In this document: piece by piece, positions 12,101-26,400 of the stretch | Layout of the letters: every line of letters starts with the position of its first letter | How positions within the stretch are numbered: position 1 is the stretch's first letter | The notes under the pieces: generated by a model | Told to the model about the DNA's origin: nothing | Seen by the model: only the letters and a program-made list of their open reading frames with translations | Databases searched by the model: none | Program-made: the position numbers and the translations under genes | From: Nautilus pompilius | Taxonomy: Eukaryota > Mollusca > Cephalopoda > Nautilida > Nautilidae | Reading direction: 5' to 3' | NCBI GenBank assembly: GCA_018389105.1 | Contig: JACATO010000095.1 | Span: 238,501-302,500, forward strand | Length of the DNA stretch: 64,000 bases

Positions 12101-15100
12101 ACTTCTGATGTCTGCTTTTCAAGCTTTTAACTCTACCTCTGTCATTATAAAACTATTGACATTTTGTAAAAGGGCTTTTTCCTGTTGACAACCTCAGGAT
12201 ATCCCCGGTAAGGTCTGTGAGGCTTTGTAAGACAACTTCTGTTAACCTTGGCTATTGGTCCTGAGCAATGCTGGTTGGTTTTTCTGTCAGGTGAGATTCT
12301 CACCTGTGAACTAATGGTTTCTAATCAGCTGGACCAAACCAAAAGCTGCAGCAGTCCAGCAAAGTGTTCAATTAGTTCATGGATTCAAATCCAGCCCGGC
12401 ACAAAGGTTTCTAACTAGCGATGGGATCATTATCAGACCTGTCCTCAGAATGGCAATGGGAATTGTTCACGTAGAAATTAATAAATTTACAATAGTAGTG
12501 GTAATACAAATTCAAAAAGAACTGTGCCTCACATTGAAAAAATATGACTGCACAATTCCCTAAGAAGTATTTTTATTAAACAGCAGTAGCATACCTAAAA
12601 TTTTGAAATTACAAAAAAATCTGCAACTTGTAGCTGGACTCTATGGTACAGTCAACATAATTTATGTGCTTACATTAAAAAAAGGATGACTGTTCCTTTG
12701 ATCATACTATAATTCTCACCTGAATAATATAAGATGCTGCCATCAACCAAGTGAAGTCTGTCAAATGCTCGCCTGCAGGATCTTTGAACTTCATCAGCTC
12801 CTGTAGTACAGCCTTGATCAAGGTTTTGTCTCCCTGCAGGAGACCCAAGGCACACAGGGCCTTCAGCCCTTCAGCAGACACTGGAGCTATCTGGGACCTG
12901 ACAATGTATGAGCAGCCCAATGACCTTAACCCTCTCAGTATCATTCCACAATCTCCAAACAATCACTGTTCATGTTAAAATCCATGAAGCAAATATGACC
13001 TTTTCTCCACCAGCTCTGACAACTCATTTCTCGTGTGTTTTACAGGCTGTGACAATTTTCTAGAGAAGCAAGCAGCTTGAGGACCTGAAGTCTGAATATT
13101 GCTTAGAAGATTTCAAAAGGTTTTATCTTTTCTTTCTATTCAAGACAGACAGTTTGGGAACTTGCAGCTAAGCAACAATAAGCAATGTCCACAGCACACA
13201 AAAAGTTAGTCTTCTCTAATCTTTCAATTAACTCGGACATGTGAAGAAAGGTTTTTAATAATTCATGAATGAGGTAAGACTAAATGAACATAAACAGGAT
13301 TATAATGTCTCATAATGGCATGCACACACAAACATTAAGATAAGTTGTTGGTTGTAGAACACCACAAATAAATACCCTTTAAGAAGTAAGTTTGTTGCTG
13401 ATTCAAAATCACCCATTCGCAGCAGTGATGACCCTTGTGCAATCAGAATGTAAGCGTGGTCACTAGAGGTCACTTCCAGAGCTCTGGAATAGGCTGTAAA
13501 GAAACCAGAAAAACAGTGCATCAATGCTGAAGTGTGACTGAAGGTAAAGCAGTTCAACTATACAGGATCACTACCCTGACCGACTTTATCCAGAGGAATA
13601 AAAAATAGTTTTGGCAGCTGCAGCAAGGGTGTGTGGAAACTACAGGCAGTCTGAGGATGGTAAATCTTATAAGGTGCTACATAAAAAATGATAGTCAAAT
13701 ATTCAGATCTGATCAATTGAATACAGCCAGTTTAAGATATACATGAATGTCTTTGAAAAGTTTGACTTTGAAACCTAGAATCAGGTTTTTAACTTAGAAG
13801 TGAACAAAGAAAACCAAGGTGTTGGTCAGTTAGAGCCTATCAGATCTGCTCCTCCTGTTAACTTTCACTCTAAGGTTAAATTTATTATTAAAACAAAAAT
13901 GGATTTCCCATTTCTCTTATTCATTCCTGTATCCAGTTTTATGTAAACTGTAGAACCCAAGGTTTTCTCTACAAACTGATCCTACTTTGAATTTAAAAAT
14001 CTGTTTCACTAATTCTAACACAATTGGGTCTTTATTTGCTTTTTAAAACAGAATTTCAATCCCAGACGGGCACATCATCCATTTTATTCAGTGGCAGTTC
14101 TGTGGGGCCACATACAACGGCAAGATCCATCTGATGTATAAAAAAGCAACACAATGTACACCTGTCAGGGAGAAAATTCTGCTCTTTCAAACCATTCACA
14201 ACTCAATCTTATCACAGATTTTCAATGAATGATGTAAGGATTCTGGCCAGATCATTTACTGATTTCAACTTACAAATCAAAATCTCTATGTAGCAAACAT
14301 CTCAAACCTGTTCTGAAAAATTTTATTTTGGTTTCTGCTCTTCTGTTCTCCAAAATTTTTTGCATAATTTTCCCTCAAATTATTATAATGACTTGTGCTT
14401 CTATAGCACACTGTAGGTCACTTTCCTTTTCTTATATTGGAGGAGTTTCTCTCTTTGTTTCTTGTGTTGACTGCCATTTTGTTTCTTCTTCTTACTTATG
14501 TTTAAAAATTTATTCTGCCACCTCGGGTTTTAACACAACAAGAAAGTTCACTTTAGGTAAACTCCTAAACATTGTTTACTTTTTTAGCAGGACTAACAAG
14601 TAGCAATGTCAAAGTGGAGCTAATTTGTGGATGCACACCTTGGTAACTCTCCTTGAACTGACCAATCTTGAACAGTGCCAGACCAAGTCCGCAGATGTCA
14701 TCGAGGTTGACCACTGACCCCATGGCCTGGTACTGTTTGATGGATGCTCCATACTGGCCCAGGGAGCTGTAAGTCAAATAAATAAAAAAACAAAATGTCT
14801 AGGAAAGCTAGTGGAATAAACCATCTTAAATATATTCAAGAATATTATATATACACTGACAGCCATAGTTGTAGACCCCCCTCAATGAAATATCCCATAT
14901 TAAATCATGTCTGGTCCAACATAAACTTTACAAAAATCACAGATTTTATTCTGTATGTATTTTCTAAGTCTCTGGTTGTGATGGAAGTGTGCCATTAAGA
15001 AGAATGATGAAAGTGAGTTGGCATCAGGAAAGACAAATGGAAAAATCTTCCAAATGGCAGAACTAATAAATAATATATCCAGAAAAACTCTGGACACAGT

Positions 15101-17183
15101 TTACATAAGACTAACTGGACGAATTACAAGAATCTGAGATCTGAGTCAGTGGCCTTTGGTCCAGTGGTAGACTGCAAGTTTGGGGGCCTGAGCTTGAATC
15201 TGAACCAGCTCAGTCTGGCATACTACCTCCCTGGTAAAGTTTTTTCTTCACCAGCCAACCAAAAGGGTTTCCTCCTACATCTGATAATGAAGAGTTCTAC
15301 AAGGGCTTACTGAGAACATGTGGAAAAGGTTCTGTGGTTAACTCTTGACTGGCTCACACCTCAACCATGCTCAAGAGCCCCCAACCATACCCAAGTAACT
15401 ACTGACATGGAGACACCCACTCCTTTTAGTTCCCTGCTGCAAGATGTTCTTTAACCTCGAAAATTGACAGAAGTTCACCAAGAAGTATATAGTTAGTAAT
15501 TGTGTATGTATTAACTATAGCCAATGCTAGTAATGAAAGAAGTCTTTAACTTCTAGGGAAAAAAATGTATACATTTGGTATAATCCTTGGAAAAAACTTA
15601 CAGGAATTTATAAAGAATATAAATTCAGTCATCTGAAACATATCTTTCTAATAATTTTGACAAAGTTATAATAGAGGTATAAAGTTCCTAATGAGAGTTC
15701 ATTTATGAGGAGGCAGAAATGAATTTTTATCTGAGTATAGGAGTGTAGATTAATAAGTCACAAGTCGTGTAGCTCTACACCACTGATTAAAACAACAACA
15801 ACATAAAACCATTTTTGTTTTTGGTTTTCTTTTACACTTCTTCAAGCAACTTATTGCCTGCCAACTATTAGAATATTCCTAATTCTGGGGTGAATTCTCA
15901 AATTACTTGCAGTGCTTCAATTTATTTAGAAATTATATAAAAAAAAAAGACTTTAGTAATAAATAATGTGGCAGGATGAATCAGTTTAAGACAGGAGTAC
16001 TTACCACAGCACTCTGGCATAATTACTTCTGACCTTTGCTAGCTTGTCTTCATCTGATCCATTAGACTCCAGTAACTGTAAGGCTCTGCAAACACAGAGA
16101 GTTGTTTAAAAGCAGAAAGCAAGCAGATAGCCACAGGTGAAATCTCAAACCATAGCAGCAATTTCTGCCAGTAATGCCGAAATGAAGAGCAAGTACCGAG
16201 GTGGGGATGATTCAGACTGTGATCTACATTCTGCTCTCCTGACAGCACCTACCAACAAATACGCTAAACACAGGTGAGCTACACGAGAACTTGCCCAAGT
16301 TACCTTTCAAACTTTGCAGCCGCAAGCAAGCAAAGTCCTTGCCGTTCTAATAGAAGTCCATACAAAGTGAATGCCGTGGGGCAGGTCTTCACACGATCTA
16401 AAAAAAAAAAGGAACTTATTTATTCTGCTATGTTGTTGTTGTGCTGTTGAAATCATTTCTTAACCATCAGCATCTAGCTAGGTATTGAGTTGATTAAATT
16501 AGACAGCAACTTGTAATGTCACTGACTCAAATGTGCAACTTGGTGCATGTATCCATTCTCACAAGCAAGAGAAACCTCGGACAAGTTGCTAACAGTGAGT
16601 AAGTACCCGGCTGTCAGCCAAATGGCGAACTGCTTTCCTGAATACAGGAGGCTCTGTTGTCTGATCTCCTTAGATGTTCTTTGACACCATGTGACACTGC
16701 TAATGTGAGGTTGGTGTGTGGGCAGCAGTCTCTGCACTATACGCAAACTTGCACCCAGATGTATGCATGTGATTTGTGAATGACCATCTTAACTTATGAA
16801 TGACAACCATTAATATTATTACATTTATTTCAAAATGTAGTCTATAAATACCCATAGTTGGAAATAATGATAATATTAAGGCTGATATTTAAATTTAAGA
16901 TCAATTAAGTTCATAATACATTCAAAGTACACGAATTAACAGCAAATTTACATTAATAAACAAATGTTTTTACCTCATACACAATAAAATAGATCTCTTG
17001 GGCAATAAAGTCTGGATAGCAGTCTATTCCTTCATAAACATCACCTAGCAGCTGTATGAATAACTACACAGGCGATCAAATTATTTCAAAGATAACAGAG
17101 CTTGAAAAAAAAAGTAGTCTCCACTATGTGACTACAATAACAACAAACAACAACAACAACAACAACAACAAAACAATAATAAT

Positions 17184-17251
<68 letters not shown>

Positions 17252-17465
17252 GTTGAATTAAATTAGAGAAATAATATATGATTTTTTTTTAAGAACTGAA
17301 ATGGGTTTACAGGAAAGACCTACCTGTATATTTTGCCAGGGCATCTGAGGCTGCTGGAATGGCAGCCATCTGTTCTATGCAGTACTGATACATCTTGGAG
17401 TCATGCTTGCTGGAATCCTGGAGGGTGGTGCAAACCCAGTGGGCATAACCCAGAGCTCCCTCTAG
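6132..17465 (-). CDS. SKIC3: SKIC3 exons 29-44 (C-terminal TPR region)
   Basis: Exons in order: 17324-17465, 16304-16397, 16005-16085, 14639-14766, 13376-13493, 12720-12897, 11670-11843, 11414-11525, 11091-11222, 10719-10822, 10445-10579, 9919-10007, 7408-7471, 6869-6999, 6566-6692, 6132-6230 (stop TGA at 6132-6134). Recognisable blocks: [40 protein letters not shown] ([19 protein letters not shown]), [66 protein letters not shown] and [17 protein letters not shown]. The last residues are [10 protein letters not shown]. Exon 41 (7408-7471) uses a weaker GTTGGT donor and is the least certain border. The intron before it carries the 1.6-kb Tc1 element. Confidence 0.92.
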
Positions 17466-20400
17466 CTGTGAACAAGTAAACCATAAATAACTACACTCCT
17501 CAAGGTTAAATCTGTAACCATAACTGCTTTCTCCTCTATACACATGCAGTCAGGTCTTCTTACTTCCTACACACAGAGAAATTTAAGGATACTGCAGTAA
17601 CCATCTAAAGTCAGAAGTTTTTTTACTTTCTACTTTTCTGCTGTAGCAATTAAGGGTTTAGCTAATACATACAGGGTAGCCCAAAAAGATGTATACACAC
17701 ACCTCCATATAAAGGCATTTTGTCTCTCAACTTTAAGACAAGTTTCATAAAACTTATTTTAATGATTCACTTTTTTTGTGTGTTCCTGGAAACTAAAAAT
17801 AAATAAACTTTAAAAAATGAAAGAGAGACAGATACATACTTACTGAACATGGTGAAATTATTAAGACCAACAAAATTGGAAATATTTCAATTACATATGG
17901 AACAAACTTCATAGCAGCTTCCACTCATTTGTTGTAGTTTATCATTTATAATTGGCACCTACATTATGCTCAGTGTTTAAAAGATTACATAATTTTTATC
18001 TAAATATTAAAAAATATAGGCAACAAATGTTATGACTAGTAGAGTACTTACGTGATTTCCTAACTCTGTTGTGTGTCGGAACAAATCCATAGCATCTTCA
18101 TGGTCCACCATTTCAGCTATTAGAGCCTACATGGAGAGAGAAAGAACATGTTATCACATTGGCAGGCACATGGTTTCCAGTGCATAATGTGAGAAAAGTA
18201 ATAAACAAGATATCGCATCAACTTTTACTTTATGAAGATGTAATTTAATACAAGCTTGAGTTAACATTAAAACATTAACAAATGTTCTTACCTGTCCTAT
18301 CCAGCAAGCAATATACATAGGATCAAGGTTCTGTGCCATCTTAAAGGCTTCATGGGCCTTCTGAAAACAGAAACCTCTTTCTTCTTTATTTTTAAATTAA
18401 GAGTACAGTTAAAAAATTGACTTATAAACAATAAGTTGTTAGACAGCTGTCATAGAAATAGACAAACTATTTGGCTTATTATTTCCACAAATTGCAGTTA
18501 TGTCAACACCGAGATACCCCACAGCAGTGTATTCCATGCAAGGTTGACATACCAACACCAAGATACACTACAGCAGTGTATCCCATGCAAGTGTGATACA
18601 TAACTAACATTGGATTGTTTTCATAGAAAAAATAACTTAGCAAGAAAATAAATGTAAATACAAAAATGTCTATTTTACCTTTATGTTGTTATGCTGAAGA
18701 TAAAGTGCGCCAAGGTTTGTCCATGCCACAACATTCTAAAGAAAGAAAAATCATTAAAATTCTAATTAAACGCACTAGCTACAATTCCCACAAATTACAA
18801 ATAGAAACAAATACTAACCCGCTAAAATCTTTTCAATTAATGTCCTGGGGGAGTCATGATGTTTGTTTTTAGTTCATTGTATTTCTGTATCGCCTCAGTT
18901 CCTTACCAATTTAAACAGACAACTAACTAAAACGACCAAAACATTAGTTACATACCTGCAAACACTGGACCAACTTCTGATAGAGAAAGAAAACAGAACG
19001 ATGAACACACATGGAAATTTCCAACAACTTACATTACTGTCAGCTTTTATGGACTTGATGAAGCAGTGCTGAGCCACCTGAGGACAACTGTAGGCTGAAA
19101 ATAAACCAACCCACAGATAAGTCAGTCTGTCAGGCTTGGGGCAAATGCTGTGCAACAACCCTTATTTCAAATTACTGCAGGCAACATGAAAAAGGGGAGT
19201 TGTTGTTGTTGTACAGGGTACTGTTGCTGGATAAACTAAGCTTGGTTGCCATGTAACTCATATTCCAAAATACACAGTGATCAATAAATATAGTGAAAAT
19301 GATAGATATGATCTAGTTACAAAGCAAGTTTTTTTTTTTTTTTATTTTAACCCTCTGTACATTATTACCTCACAGGTTAAGACTGCACCTTCCTCACTAA
19401 CATATCTCTATGCAATGACAAATCTGCATTACTCCAACACTCACATTTCAGATTACGTGTAAGAAAAAGCCAATGCAGCAATACAGAGGGTTAAACCGTT
19501 TGGCAGCCCATTACACTATGATCTTTCTTTGAAATCCAGAGAGATTACTGAACGCACTGTTAAAAATATCGTGTCTGTGATATAGAAATGCAAATTGCTC
19601 TCTGTAAATAAAAAAGTAATCAACTTAAATGAGGAACTATAAAAACATTTAATGTTCAAGATACACGCTGTTATTTCAGTTTATTTTATATAATTAAAAA
19701 TAAGTAAGTTTTGTAATTTGTAAAAAAAAAAATGCCTTGTTTTATGTTAAAAGGCAATTTCTGGTAGAAAATAAAATTAGGTTGGTAGAATGTGCTTGAA
19801 TTTTGTTGGCATTGTTGTTATGGGGGCAAAACGTAAAACAGAAATATAAGACCACTAGCCAGATAAACCAGTTCAAGATGATACTTGTAAGAAGGCAGAG
19901 TTTCTTTGGTTAAGTTTTGAACTTAGGCAATACACCAACAATCATTAGACAATCAACAATATATGCCACAAATTATTGTTCTCTTAATTTGAAGACTTTA
20001 ATCTAAAACACTAACCCGGACAGCAGGCTACTACTCCCAAGGCATTCCAGTAACTGTGGTTGGAGTGATCCAGAGACAGGGCTTTCTTAAACAAATCCAC
20101 AGCCTTTCTGCACCTGTTGGTTGCCTTTTCCCCACTCATGTACTGGGACTGATAGAAGTTGTTGATGGCCAGGTCATGCCAAAGAGAAGCACAGTCTGGA
20201 AGTATCTTCAGTGACTGTCCATAGCACCTGTCAAAGAAAAACAAACAGCTTACAGTGTCAAGCAACATACTAAAGATCTTCAAATAAAACCCAGCAGAAA
20301 TAGCATCACTGAAATGTTGTTGGGACAAATTTCATTTCAATATCCCTACTACAGTATTTATTACTACTGTTTAGCTTTAACAGAAATTAACCATGCATAA

Positions 20401-23400
20401 AATGAATCATCAATATAACTAAGACTAAAGTGGAAAAAAGAGAGACCTCTTTAGCAACTATACCATAAAGGTTAGTGTGATCTATGTAAAGATATATTGT
20501 TTGCAGTCTAGTAATGAAGAAATATTAACAAACACACAGCATCAACAAAGAATAAAGGAAATTTAGTTGAAGTCGCTTTGTAAAAAGCTTTACAAATGGC
20601 AGGCAGAAACAATTTTCTCAACTATAATGGTAAAGAGGATTAGCGGGTACTGATTCATGAGTACAAGTGCCTTTTCAAGATCCTTCAATGTAAAATAATG
20701 ATGTCTGTTAATGGCATCTTGTGAAGTTGTGTGTGATGAGAACAAGCCAAAACACTGGTTAGCCACTCAACCCTACACCATGCTATTGTTCTGTTTTTAT
20801 TGCAGACAGAATGAATGCCCAAATTTAAGCTCATGCATATTCCTAAACTGACATTATCTGTCAATTGTCCCTATCACTATTACTGTTACTGATGGTGTCC
20901 TAAACATGGCAAAAAAACCAGAATGCTATGAACCAGACTCTTTAATTTTCAAAAAAATTATAACTTGTGTGAATGGAAAACTGACAACTCTTAATTCTAT
21001 CATTCTTAGTTTTGGAGAAAAATGGACTGCAATATATGAACAAATTTTATTCAAATCTTAATGTAAGGCACTCTATTGTATTAAATAAATTCTAAAATGT
21101 CTACTAGCAATCATCAATAACAAAACATCAACCACAGACATATTTTGAAATTATACATGATTTTTAATTTTCAATTTAGAAACATATCAATTTTAAGTGT
21201 GCACACGTTTTTGCTAAATTTCTAAATTTTTAAAAAACCTTTTGTATCATCCAGGTATTATTTCCCTTTACATGGTCCTGTTATTATCATACCTTGCTCC
21301 CAGTTCCAGTAACTCCAGCTTGTGCAGTGTCAGTGTCCCTTCTACATCACCACTGCCAACACGAACGAGTTTGGCTGGTACAGCAATGCTAAAAGGAAGA
21401 GAATGGTCACAGTAGAGTTAAGGCAACACTAAACACAGCCACATTCAGTTCTCAAAGATTAACATAAGACATCAGAAAAACTTGGCACCAAGGTCAGATG
21501 CTGATTTTGTTTTTTTTGTTAAAATGCGTCACAAATTGAAATTTAATAGTGCCAGGAATATTCAAGTTGTAACTCCATCATTCTAATTTAATGCTTGCTT
21601 AGTTAATATTTTCTCCCCACCAACTATTATTCTTCCTCCCAAGAGATGGCAGTACATTTTCCAGAGTACTGCACAAACTGTAAAATATTACTGACACCTG
21701 AGACTGACAGTAGTTTGTTGATACGCTACAGCACCACACCTGCCAACTTTGGAAGTGGAAAATTTGTAGTCTGTACTACCATGAGTTGCAACATCAAAAA
21801 CGGCCTTTCTTTCATGAGCATTCAAACCTTGTCTACATGTATACAAGGTCTGTCCAAAAAGAAACAGAACTTTTAAAACAGCACGCCAACCAGCCAGGTG
21901 ACTGCAGAGCTGTGTATCGGTGACCTTGACCTTCAGTCTAATAATAGCCACATCATGCCACGTCAGTTAGTCATCGATCTACATGCGAGTGAACGTATGT
22001 TTAGTGCACTTGGCGATTTGTCGCAAGTTGAACAATGAAGGATCTTGAAGAGCAACGTGTTTGTGTGAAATTCTGTTTCAAATTGGGAAAAACGTTTACG
22101 GAGACTTTTCTAATGTTGCAACAGGCCTATGGGGAGGATTGTTTGACCCGTACGCAATGACACAAGTGGAACCAGCGTTTCAAATCGGGAAGAACATCCA
22201 CCGAAGACAATCCCAAATCTGGATGACCTTCCACGACAACAGACGACAATCACATTGAGAAAGTGCCTGCTGTGATCTGTGGAAATTGTCACCTGACTGT
22301 CTGTGGAGTTTCCGAAGAAGTAGGCATCTGTAAAAGTTCATGCCATATGATTTTAAAAGAAAAATTGAACATGCATTGTGTAGCCGCAAAACTTGTGCTG
22401 CATCTGCTGACAGATGAACAAAAAGAGAAGAGAGTCAGTCAGTTGGGAGCTCTTTGATCATTCGAATGCTGATGAAAGCTTTCTGAAAAGTGTCATAACA
22501 GGTGATGAAACATGAGTTGGCTACGATGTCGAAACAAAAAGGCAGTCATCACAGTGGGTTGGAATCTCATTGCTGCAACCAAAAAAAGCACATCAGAGTC
22601 GCTCAAATGTGAAGGTGATGTTGATCATCTTTTTTGATTGGAAGGGCGTTGTTCATCGTGAGTTTGTTCCACGTGGTCAGACGATCAATAAAGTTTTATT
22701 TGGATGTCCTGAGGCAGTGTGAAGGAGGCGGCCTGAGGCATGGAAAAACAAAACTTGGATGTTGCACCACAACAATGCACCTGTTCATGCATCACTCCTT
22801 ATCTGTGACTTTTTGGCAAAGCACGAGACGACTCTTGTCCCCCAACTGCTCTACTCTCCGGATTTGGCCCTTTTTTTGTTCCCAAAGTTGAAATCCACCC
22901 TGAAAGGTCACTGGTTTCAGACGATAGAAGAGATCAAAGAAAATATGTTATGAGAACTGCACACTATTCCTGAAAACGAGTTCCAGGACGTGTTCCAAAA
23001 CTGGTAAAAAACGTTGGGAGCGTTGTATCAACAGTGGCGAGAACTATTTTGGGGGAGACAAGTCTGATTAAATTGTAAGTAAAACAATAAATTTGTTTTT
23101 TTTAAAAAGTTTGTTTTCTTTTTGGACTGACCTCGTATTTCCTAAAACAATAATAATGGGCATCTGCAGCTGGATTTTGGGACGATTCAGGAAATGAGTA
23201 ATAGAAAAACCTTTTCAGTTCCAGTATGGTCTGCCCTCTCAAGGTGACCCTGCATTCAGTAAGATACCGTGTACAATGCATAAACATTGACGCCATTATT
23301 ATCTGCTGGCATAGTGAAAAAAGTCTAAAATATTTGTGCAGGACTCTAAATCCCCAAACATCTCATGCATTTTTAAAATTTGTCATGGTTCTATTGAGAA

Positions 23401-26400
23401 GTCAGTATGGTAATGTCTGTAAAGCCCACAAGTCTTGTGTAGTTGGGATTTTCTAACAATGGCGAATTTTGCTGGATAATCCTCTCTGAACTTTTGCTCA
23501 AAGTGAAGTTTCTTCTTTTCCATTTGAATCCACTCCGCTCCATTCTGTTCCACACCCAATTATAGGTCAGACCAGTGTTTCTGATGATGAAAACAATGGC
23601 AAAAAGTGGAAGCTTGAAGCACTAAATATCTATAATGACATCATTAGTTTTTGAAAAATAATGAATTTTTCTGCTGGGATAAACTTTTTTTTTTTCAAAA
23701 GATAGATTAATTGTTTGGAAAGTTGGAAAGTGGAATTAAGACTTTAAAATTAAGAATAATTATGCCAACAGTTGACAGGTATGCAGGAGGATTAATTTAA
23801 TGACAATGGAATATTTCTTTCCTATGACCAATTGGGTACAGACCTGAGAGAGAGAATTTTTACCTGAATTTTTCAGTGGCCAGTGGGTGTATTATGGTGC
23901 AGGCATCTCCAAGCAGTTTCCACAAACACGACAGGTCTGGTCTTTGAGAGACAGCACTGTTGATGAGAAAGAACAGTAATCATTTGTCAAGGTACAATAT
24001 GGAACACCAAACCACAGGAAGTTTTTGTGTATAGTGATAATTTATTTTTCTACCTGATCCGTTATTAATCAAATGCTGCTGTGTATGCAAACAAAGTAAC
24101 TGTTGCCAATCTTCAGTTGTATAGTATATTCTTTGATCAATCACAATCTTAGCATGTACACTGTCTCAGAAAGATTTAAAAAACAAACAAATTCAAATTC
24201 AACAAGATACTTTATGCAATAGAGATATTATAGACACAAATCATGTTAGAGATGAGTTTCTGCTGACTCCCCCATCATACAGTATGTGTACCAATGCCAC
24301 ATACCTGTACATACATACAGTAAAGTACAGTAATGCCACTAAGTATAAAAACAAACAACATGTATCTTAAGCTGTAAAGTTATTTTATTCAGTCTGGTTG
24401 AAACACTCTTTTTAAACTATTTGTTTACAATGCCATTAGTTTTAAAGGACCTATAGGATCTACATTAATAAATAATTCTGATAGAAATGCCATATCAGTT
24501 AGATAACTAAATACCAAATATTGATAAAGTAGTATTTAATGAAAGCTAGATTTTTCATGAGTTTCATTCCTTTTGCTAATGTCACAAACCAGCTCTTTGG
24601 GGACTCACTATTTAGTAGGAAAACAAGCTACAACAGAGTGCAGTAGTAATTCCTACTCAAAATTTTTAAAAAAGGAAATTAAACTGAGAGTAGATATAAA
24701 TCATGAAAAATTTAGCACAGTGACATAAACAAATAAATATATGGATTTATTTAATGAAATTAATTCAAGTAGACATTGCATCATCCCTTATAATGTAATT
24801 CTGAATCTTCACATCCTTCTTTAATAACTTTGCTTATTTTTAAGGCTGCCCATTCCATGTAGATAAAAATAATTAGCATTTAACTTGATCTTTAACCACA
24901 GGTATACATCCGTTTTTAACTTACTTATGTCACCAGACTAGAAACGCCAGTACTTGGCTTAAACTGACTACACATTTAATCAACACACTCACAATGGAAC
25001 ACAAATTCTGTGTCACAACCTCCATGGCTCAAACTTCTGCTCAGGAATAGAGCTGAAAGGTTGGGGGTAGGTGCCTATGTACCCCAGGTGGTACACAGAG
25101 AGTTAAGAGTTTAAAGCTATTGCCTTTCTATTTAGTTAAATCTCTTCCATGTGGACACGTATAGTGTGTAAATAAGTAATAAACAGTGTAGTCCGTCACA
25201 TATGGTACTTTCACAATGTGGACAATTATCAAAAGGAAAATTGTCACTGATTTACCGGGTCAGATAAACTATGGCATCCTGGCAGTTGTCAAGTACCCGG
25301 CCATGGAAGAACTCTTGAAGATTAGATTTTGCTAACTGAAGACACGTCTCACCAAGACCTGGAAGAAAAGAGAGTGAATTCGAAACAATCTGTATGGAGT
25401 ATTTATCAACTCAGAGCAAAACATTCAGTTTGTATTTTCAATAATCAAACAGCAAATGCAAACACACTTCAAAGTACTAGGGCTGTTCTAATGAAACCTG
25501 GTCAGATACCATTACAGAGATGCTCAGCTGGGTCTAATAAATAAATAAATAATAATAATAAAAGTATTTTGTGTTTAAAGATAAAACTAAATTTTAAATA
25601 TGAAAGAGTCTCACCTTTCAGTGCTGGGACATAGTTTGGTGACTTGGTTAAAATAATCTTGTATTCATTAACTGCTTCCAAGTACAACCCAAGGGTTTGC
25701 TTTATTGATGCAATCCTGAAAACAGAAACACAGGATGGATCATAGCAGTGTCTTTATTGAGTTAGTAAAAAACATCTTATATCACTTACAACTGCTAAGT
25801 GGTTAGTTGTTCTGCTCATTCTAATGCACTGTAACAATTATACTTACTGATATGGACAATACAGAGAGTCAGGGTCCAACTGAAAACCAACAAACCAAGA
25901 GAGAATTAGAACCAAGACAGACATTAGTGTGCACATCACTAGGCTGGAGTGGCTATTTCAAGAGACCACTGGGCTCTACACTGACCAGGCAGCGCGGCTG
26001 TTAAAATCAAAATCTCCAAAACTTGCAGCTTTTGGCAAGAGGAGGGGTTTTGTCAGTTCTGTAAAACTTCCTGACCCTTTAACATCTAAAACCAAAATTA
26101 AACCAAGAAACATGTAACAAAGGTGTCGAAGAATCTGAATAGCTGCTCTAAAGATTATAAAATCAATCAGTAAACCAACCAACCAACCTAGATTAGTGCC
26201 AATAATAAAAGGAAATCAGAAAACAAACAAACAAACAGTAAAAAAAAAAAAATGTTCAATATTTAAAACAAAATTCAAATAAATTATCAAATATACAGGA
26301 AGTGGCAGATTAGTTTGGGGATTTCCCATCACCTTGCTAGTTCAGTTAAAGGTGAAGGGAAACAGTTGAACCAAATCTCCACTTTCTGAACTACCAACAG

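Noticed and set aside
16304-16397. Apparent second frameshift in SKIC3 exon 30
   Set aside because: Rechecking the bases showed three Ts in GGACTTTGC. The exon is 94 bp and stays in frame into AAAKFER.
17189-17251. Poly-Asn open frame
   Set aside because: It is a translated AAT microsatellite in an intron.
17670-17710. TACAGGGTAGCCCAAAAAGATG resembling a Tc1/mariner terminal repeat
   Set aside because: No matching inverted partner or transposase sequence was found nearby, so it remains a lone motif.
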